Source: Rhizodiscina lignyota | Taxonomy: Eukaryota; Ascomycota; Dothideomycetes; Aulographales; Rhizodiscinaceae | Direction: 5' to 3' | DNA length: 64,000 bases | Assembly (NCBI GenBank): GCA_010015805.1 | Contig: ML978123.1 | Location: 434,001-498,000 of the forward strand | Shown here: positions 58,000-64,000 of the stretch, piece by piece | How the letters are laid out: every line of letters starts with the position of its first letter | Position numbering within the stretch: position 1 is the first letter of the stretch | Program-made: the position numbers and the translations under genes | Notes under the pieces: model-generated | Told to the model about the DNA's origin: nothing | The model's database searches: none | The model's input: only the letters and a program-made list of their open reading frames with translations

Positions 58000-58667
58000 G
58001 CAGTTTTATCGCGTGATAACCCAAGAGGAAGCCCGAGGCGAGCCTCAAGTCGCAGGGAATACGTGGCGTGAAAGTCATATAAGATCATCGCTAACTACCT
58101 AGGTATCTATCAAGCGGGCAAATCGCCCCCAAAACCAAAAAAGTGGTGCGCGGCATTCCCTTCGGGGTACTAGCCGTCCCTCGCAAGCCGACCGTGAGCC
58201 CATGCCATGTCCACCAAGAGACGGACGTCCTCCTCTTCTGTACAAGCAGGCCTGAATACCAAATGCCAGCAGAAGCGCATGCCGAAAAAGCTGCCGAGAT
58301 TAAAAGAGTACGCCGAAGAAGTGATAAGCCTGATTAGCCCCCTCCCTCCCCGCAGATACGAAGCAGAGCGATACTTGTGCGTGAGGAACATCAAAAACGT
58401 TCAAGACAAAGGAAACCGGTAGCGACTGTCGTGTAGCGAGCGTGATCACGTAATTCGTGAAAAAGTAAACCGGTCGGCCTTAAAATCTCGTCCCGTGTCG
58501 TTCGAACCCATGCATATCCAAATGCATCGTGGACCCGTGAAAAAGCATCGTCGTGAAACACCTTGCCATCTCTAAGAGGCCGGACCGTCCGCCCTGAACG
58601 AAAGGTAATAAAAGCAACTCCGGAATCCCAATCAAAAGATAATATAGGTCCCACATATACAGTCCGC

Positions 58668-60953
58668 TTAAATCATGCCGCCCAAGGCTTGCAGTGGATT
58701 CATGGTCGAATGTCGCTTCTGCGATGCAGGAGATGGAGTGGCGTACGCTCCTATTCCTGCGTTCATGTAATTCGGCGTCATCGCATCGTATGGAGCTTGC
58801 GAGTATGACATGTGCGGTGTCGAGTGTGGGTGCATGTGGCTCAGAGGAGTCGACTCTCGTTCCGGGTGCTCGGTATCAACCTCTGATTTGACATGGACTT
58901 GCATCTCGTCTATATCGCTGGAAAAATGTTCCGACGGAGTCGAAGAATGCTCCATTTTGAGGGGAGGCGGAGGAAACGCGGTCAAAGGAGGAGAATCCTT
59001 TGGTGGTGGAAATGGTACGTTAATACCTGAGCTCATCGGATTTCCGGAGCTTGTTCCAGATGAAGATGGTGCTCTTCGCAGCTGGGTATTGGTTTCACGT
59101 CGGCGTTTTGGACCATCCTTTACTTTGGGGTGAGTGTGGCACTGATTCTGTTAGCTTTTATTTTACCCGATACGACTATCAATACTCACTTTGTAAGCGT
59201 GCCTGAACCACGTTGTACCCTTCTTCTTGCTGCTGACAAGCGCTATCCACTCTCCGCAGCTGCCGCAGAGGCCTTCCCAAACGTCGAGATTCCCCTCGGT
59301 TCTCCTGTTCTCTTGTGGGCCTTGGAAGGCTGCACCAGTCGCGGCGCTGACACCGTGAGTGAACGATTTGTCGTACCAGAATGCGCTGTTCTTCAACACC
59401 AGCCAGCGACCCGGTTTGCAGAGGCCGCACCAACCCTCTCGCTTGTTCCCATGACCGCGCACCCATCGAGGAGTGTAAAGGTCACCAGTAAAGCGCAGGT
59501 CCTGCTCGTGAGGCGCGAGATCTGGGTCGGATGGGTGCATATCGCTCTCTGGTGGGTCGCAAGGCTCTTCGTGCAAAGAAGAGTAGAGATCCGGCGGATC
59601 AGACAGGTCAGCGAAATGCGATGCGCAACCTGAGTGACGGTCCGCATTGCTCTGAAGCAAGCGGAAGAGGCCCTGTGAAGGCAGCTGATGAGAAACTTCA
59701 GGCGCAAAGGCATGATCAGGCGGCGAAGAGAATAGAGTTGCGCCATTAGATTGAAGTTGTGGTGGTTGAGAGAAGAGGACTGGATTAGATGGAGGCGCAA
59801 GACTCATTCCATGAATCGAGTACTGGGGTATCGAGTGGTGAGGATTGAGTGGAGAGCCGTAGAAATATGAGTGGCGATGGTTCGTGGCGTTCGTGCTGTT
59901 GCGCTGCGGCATCGGTGCAGGCGCGGTGGGCGCGTACATGCCAGTAGACCAACGCTTGTTCCGCGTGCTGTCCATGTTGTAAGGTGATGAGCGCACATTG
60001 TAAGGAGCGGGTGATGCTCTTGATCTAGAGCCAACTTTCATTGACTCGTGGAATGAGTGTCGTGGTGATGCTGTCGGTGAGAGAGCAGTGGGTGGAGGCT
60101 CCAAGTTACTCCACACTTCTGAGTCGGAGATGAACGATAACCTCTCTGAGCCGGCAACAGAGCTAGTGAAGTCATCATACGAGGGAACCTCTGCCATGGG
60201 GCCAGTACTGGACATGCTGAATGATGATTCTGACATTCGGCGCGACATGTGGCCATTGAAAGTGCCTTGGCTGTCATCGCCATCGAATTTCGTATACTGT
60301 CTCAGGTCGATAATGGAAGTGTCCTCATCGTTCTGAAGCATGCCATGATTCAAGTCACTCATTTCTGAGTCGAAAGTTGAGAAGTCGACATCGTTGATAG
60401 CTTTCTGAGTCCATGCGCCTGAGGTATAGAGTTAGCATCATAGATGATGTCTAGATTAGGTAGCAACTTACTAGAGTCCATGGCCGCAGTTGGAAGCGTA
60501 TCGCCCTGCATTGTAGTGTGAGGTTGTTGAGCATTAAGAGGTTGCATGGGAGATTCGACCATGCTGGCAGGGCGAGGGCGGGTAGAAAAGTCGGAAACGC
60601 CTTGCGCCTGGTTCATGGCACGATTGCCGGCATGGGTCATTGCTGTGGTATTGCGGCGTTGAAGAGGACTGTAAGCGACGCCGGCATAAGTATTTCCAGC
60701 GGACCATGTCCCGTATGAGGAGGGAGGCCGCGAACTCTGTTGCTGAGAGGCCGGTGGTGTCGCAGGGAAGTTCCCGTTCGGATACATCATAGTAGCAGCA
60801 TTACGCGTTGGGTTCTGGGACACAGGAGTAGATCTACTGGAGCCAGGACGGAACCTAGAGTATATACACGATCAGCCTGAATTATTACAAACTAGGCTGG
60901 CGGGGTTCTTTGGAAAGGGGACAGACTTACTGATGTAGCGCATTAAATTCCAT
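58668..60953 (-). CDS. Transcription regulator with Rua1-type C-terminal zinc domain
   Basis: 702 residues on the minus strand from exons 60953-60931, 60854-60472, 60418-59190 and 59141-58668 (introns 76, 53 and 48 nt). The first ~430 residues are Ser/Pro/Gln-rich and disordered (for example MSRRMSESSFSMSSTGPM). The zinc-binding domain near residues 440-555 reads DLYTPRWVRGHGNKREGWCG LC, then FWYDKSFTHGVSAATG, WEGLCGSCGEWIALVSSKKK, and WFRHAYK spliced to CHTHPK. The CxxC, CxxC and His/Cys pattern is that of the C-terminal domain first described in Ustilago Rua1, a regulator of ustilagic acid synthesis. The tail is Pro/Ser/His-rich. It is probably a nuclear regulator; targets unknown. The 23-nt first coding exon (MEFNALH) rests on splice signals alone. 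Confidence 0.85.
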
Positions 60954-63900
60954 TTTTAGCGTGGAGGCCGTGCGAACGCTTTTCTGAGCGGAGGTAGTGA
61001 GCGACGACCGTTGAGGCTTCCCCTTTCTCGATACATGTCAGCCGGGAGCAAGATGGCGCATGTGAGCTACGGTTCCCGCGATAGTCGACATGCAGGCGTA
61101 ACGGCAGGATCGCGTGTGGCGTTCGAGAAGCAAGGGATAGCCAAGCATTGAAAAACTTACAGAGCGCACCCAAAGAGAGGAATAGATTAAGAATCGTGCA
61201 GCGCCTGATCAAGGAATGGATCGATATTACTGAGGTGTGCCTTATGCGAGGGCTTTATCCGTGGCGGATCGGATTGGGCAGCGGCGCCGCGGCGGTTCTA
61301 GGTGTGGTAGAGAGGATGTCGAGAGACGAGAAATTACCTTTATGCTGCCAGCGCGGAAAGGAACGACGACTCCGATTGAGGGTGTGTGCAGTAGAGATTA
61401 TCAAATATGGATTAATGAGTGATGGCGCAAAGTTTCGGCCGCAGACAGTATCAGAGTTAAGGGAATGACGAGGCCAAAGGAGAGAAAAGAGGCATGCCTT
61501 TGAGGATCAGAGCCCCTATAAGATATGTATTCAGGGAATTGGTAAGGGAACCTGGGCAGTGCAACTAGGGTCAGGACAGGATCAGGAAAATCCCGAGAAG
61601 CCTCCCGGAAGCTCGAGGCCAGAAAGGACCTGGCGACGATGGATGAGGCAAGAAGCACGGGGACTGCGACGAGTTTGATGTCGGACATTTCCAACATCTG
61701 GAGGCCCTTGGCGACCGCACTCTGGAACGTCGCTCGGCGACAACAGAGACGCACTTGGCTTCGAGGGCCAGATGGAGGTGCTTGCGCTGCAGAGCCATCT
61801 CTGTATGCTCGTGCTATTTCCGGGCGCACCGCGACAGACGAAACTGCACGTCGACTGCTGGAGCGGATGCAGACTCGCTGCTGGCAGCTGCGTGCCTCTG
61901 CGTGCAATAGGGCTCAGCGAGTGCGGTTCCGCCCCTTGCCGCGGCTCTGCTTCGACGTTAGATGGCTTCGATGGAGAGAGCGGGCGAATGGGATGGTGAG
62001 CAGCGACAGATCTCTCGCAACTCAAGTCGCCGCGCGTCCCGATTTGCGTGCAGTTGAAACGTCGAGCAGGGCAGCCTCAGCGCGATGGCGGTGGCTCTGC
62101 TCAGTCCTTTCTTTCCCCATTTCCGCCGTGGATGGGACAGTCGCGTTGGGAGGTGTTGGCAGTGGTTTGAGGTTGGATGGAGCTGCACGGCGCTGCATCA
62201 ACCTGCTACGCACCAGGTTTGAGCCCTGTCGGATTCGAAACCCGCCCGCCCTTGCGCCGGGCCAATCGCGTCAGCCTCACGCCTACTGCCACACTACACC
62301 CTCGTCGTCTTCCTTTAATTCTCCAGCCCTGTCCCCAGAATGCTTCCTCGCTGCGCAGCCCCAGATGACCTGCTGCGCCGTGCGTGTTTGCTGCTCTGCA
62401 AGGACGGAAGCATCTCGAACCTTGGCCAGCTGGACTGGATCCTCCAACGGCGCTTCTGTCGTGGTATATCAAGTCTGCTATACTCCATCGGCGTTTCCTT
62501 TGCGCTTGAGAAATCTCGTTCTTGACATCTCACAGGGCATAAGAGCCGTCAGTTTTTGTCAGCTTACTAGCTAAACTTTTTGCCCAGTCCTGATACACTC
62601 TATCCAGGGCACCGATGTCATGAAGTCGTTTGATACCCCTCTCGAAACCAGGTCCCGCTTCTCTAGCACTGGCAATTTTCTCTCCGTGCGCTCCGCTTGC
62701 CGATTCGCAGGCTGCACTCACGAATCTCGAAATGTAGATGCCATGGCTGTTTATGGCGCCATCACGCCACCACCGAGACCAGAGGAGTAAGCGTGGTCTG
62801 GGTTAAGATGTCAAAGGCAGCGTTCACGATGTTGCTATCCTTGCTTGCGCGAGCCGAAGCGAGAGGATTGGATGCTATGTACCCTCATCTCGACACAGAC
62901 CACCGTGCCAGCCACGGTGGTGAGAAGTGATGTGAGGCGTGACTGCAGAAGCTTAATAACTGTAACTGTGAACTCTCGATACTCTAGTTGATACTCGTCT
63001 GCCGCGCGAAGCGCATGTAACAATTAGGAATTCCAGTGAAGAGTGGGGAGGCTCTTCGAAGTTTCGAACGGTTAACCGACGCTGGCGGCGTGTAACAGAT
63101 GCGATGCATCTGCGTGTGCCAGACGCACGTTCAGTTCTCTGCGAGATGAGTTCTTCTAGAAGGCGAATCAGCCGTCCCATGACTCTGATCCGTGATCTGC
63201 TTCCAGGAAAAAGGTTCGGCTTCTGGAGCCCGACCACTCCGCGTTCGAAGAACTGCTTCTCGTTCCTTGATGTGAAACGCCTTCCCATGTGCTCACCCCA
63301 GGTACCTGTGCAGAGTGTGATCTGTGCAACGTCGCTCATTCGCACCATACCGTGTCAGGGTGATGGTGGGTCGTCTCGGTCAACGCCTTCTACGTTTTCT
63401 GGCCCAAATGTTTACGAGACGTTGAAACATCTGCAGCTCGCTCGGACAGCGGAAGGCTTCAACTGCGGCAGCGGCACCGATCTCCGGCGTTGAGAGCAGT
63501 GGGGGAGGCTGGGCTCAAGGTGTGCATTGATTCATCGGGCATTTTGACCCCTGTGACCTGAAAACGCAAAATACGAGAAAAGAGCGAAGACACGGAGAAG
63601 TTGGAAATGGAATGGGGTGTTGGCAGACGCGTGCGAGTCGCGAAACTTTCGACTATCGATCCCATCAAGGAATTGGTTTCCAATCGCATTCGAGAAGTAA
63701 ATGCAACCACTCTCACTCGACCAATTCAATCGAGGTGCCTGCAAGAAAAAGGGGCATTCCAAGGCAGCAACATTTAGGGTTATCCAGAATGACGACAGAC
63801 GGAGCAAACGAACGGCAGATCTGCCGTCAGGTACCTGTACCATGCCATCGAAAATACCTGCTCTGATCGCTGTCGAAAAAGAAGCCTCCAGACCGAGGCT

Positions 63901-64000
63901 GTGTTTGCCTTGCTCGCCAGTCAGTGAGAGATTTGAAAAGGGGCAGAACGAGGTTGTGTAGATAAAACCAGGATGGCCCACGATGTGTGGTTTAATTGCG
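60954..64000. other. Upstream region of the Rua1-type gene, no gene recognised
   Basis: About 3 kb to the window edge. A 311-codon plus-strand frame (61639-62574) is Arg/Cys/Ser/Trp-rich without domain likeness and is judged a chance frame in GC-rich DNA. Other frames are shorter. A long regulatory upstream region of the regulator gene is the simplest reading. Confidence 0.5.

Larger units (their letters stand above)
57485..58667. other. Convergent intergenic region with tandem repeat
   Basis: Between the 3' ends of two genes. It contains a 166-bp tandem duplication, a GC-rich hairpin, and an 87-codon minus-strand frame (58654-58391) without recognisable homology. Confidence 0.55.

Noticed and set aside
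58490-58520. GTTCGAACCC, resembling a tRNA T-loop
   Set aside because: No matching T-stem, anticodon arm or acceptor stem around it on either strand.
58391-58654. 87-codon minus-strand frame (GVAFITFRSGRTVRPLRDGK)
   Set aside because: Globular-looking but without recognisable family, lies in the 3' region of the Rua1-type gene; not enough to call.
61639-62574. 311-codon open frame on the plus strand
   Set aside because: Arg/Cys/Ser/Trp-rich throughout, no domain-like blocks, overlaps other long frames in GC-rich DNA; looks like chance.

Overview
The window looks like nuclear DNA of a filamentous ascomycete (Pezizomycotina; Dothideomycetes is my guess, not shown). The reasons are short introns of 46-81 nt with GTRNGT donors and CTRAY-like branch sites, and gene families typical of these fungi: Clr5-domain protein, Zn2Cys6 regulator, S10 carboxypeptidase, R2R3 Myb of FlbD type, Rua1-type zinc protein, MTC6 and norsolorinic-acid-reductase-like AKR. 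I find about 23 protein-coding loci. Three of them are visibly damaged: two carry one in-frame stop each and one is a fragment. I find no tRNA, rRNA, CRISPR array or intact mobile element.

Layout. 0-5.4 kb: the 3' part of a Clr5-domain gene with one in-frame TGA, then a Zn2Cys6 regulator. 6.5-14.7 kb: a secreted S10-type carboxypeptidase, the C-terminal remnant of a Baeyer-Villiger monooxygenase, a zinc alcohol dehydrogenase (minus), a divergent Gfo/Idh/MocA (Gal80-like) oxidoreductase, and an aldo-keto reductase with a single in-frame TAA. This block could be a decaying small-molecule cluster. 16.5-29.9 kb: a small Ser/Thr/Lys-rich protein, a SANT-like acidic protein, SEC62 and ribosomal protein L12 head to head, and a large O-GlcNAc-transferase-like protein. 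30.8-37.9 kb: a ubiquitin-like-domain protein, two small proteins, a membrane-anchored acidic protein and MTC6. 38.9-39.9 kb: the R2R3 Myb regulator, followed by a 7.7 kb stretch with no convincing gene. 47.6-64 kb: Mup1-like methionine permease, SAM methyltransferase, DUF924-like protein, PAP2 phosphatase, a 927-residue unknown protein, a 166-bp tandem duplication, and a Rua1-type regulator with a long gene-free upstream region.

Most housekeeping functions concern protein making and the ER (RPL12, SEC62, MTC6, PAP2, OGT). The left third is accessory metabolism under a local Zn2Cys6 regulator.

The most notable pattern is that three independent lesions in otherwise well-kept genes (AKR Q to stop, BVMO W to stop, PAP2 catalytic H to Y) fit C-to-T changes in a CpA context, the signature of repeat-induced point mutation or cytosine deamination. 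Exon borders were set by hand from splice signals and reading-frame continuity, without transcript data.
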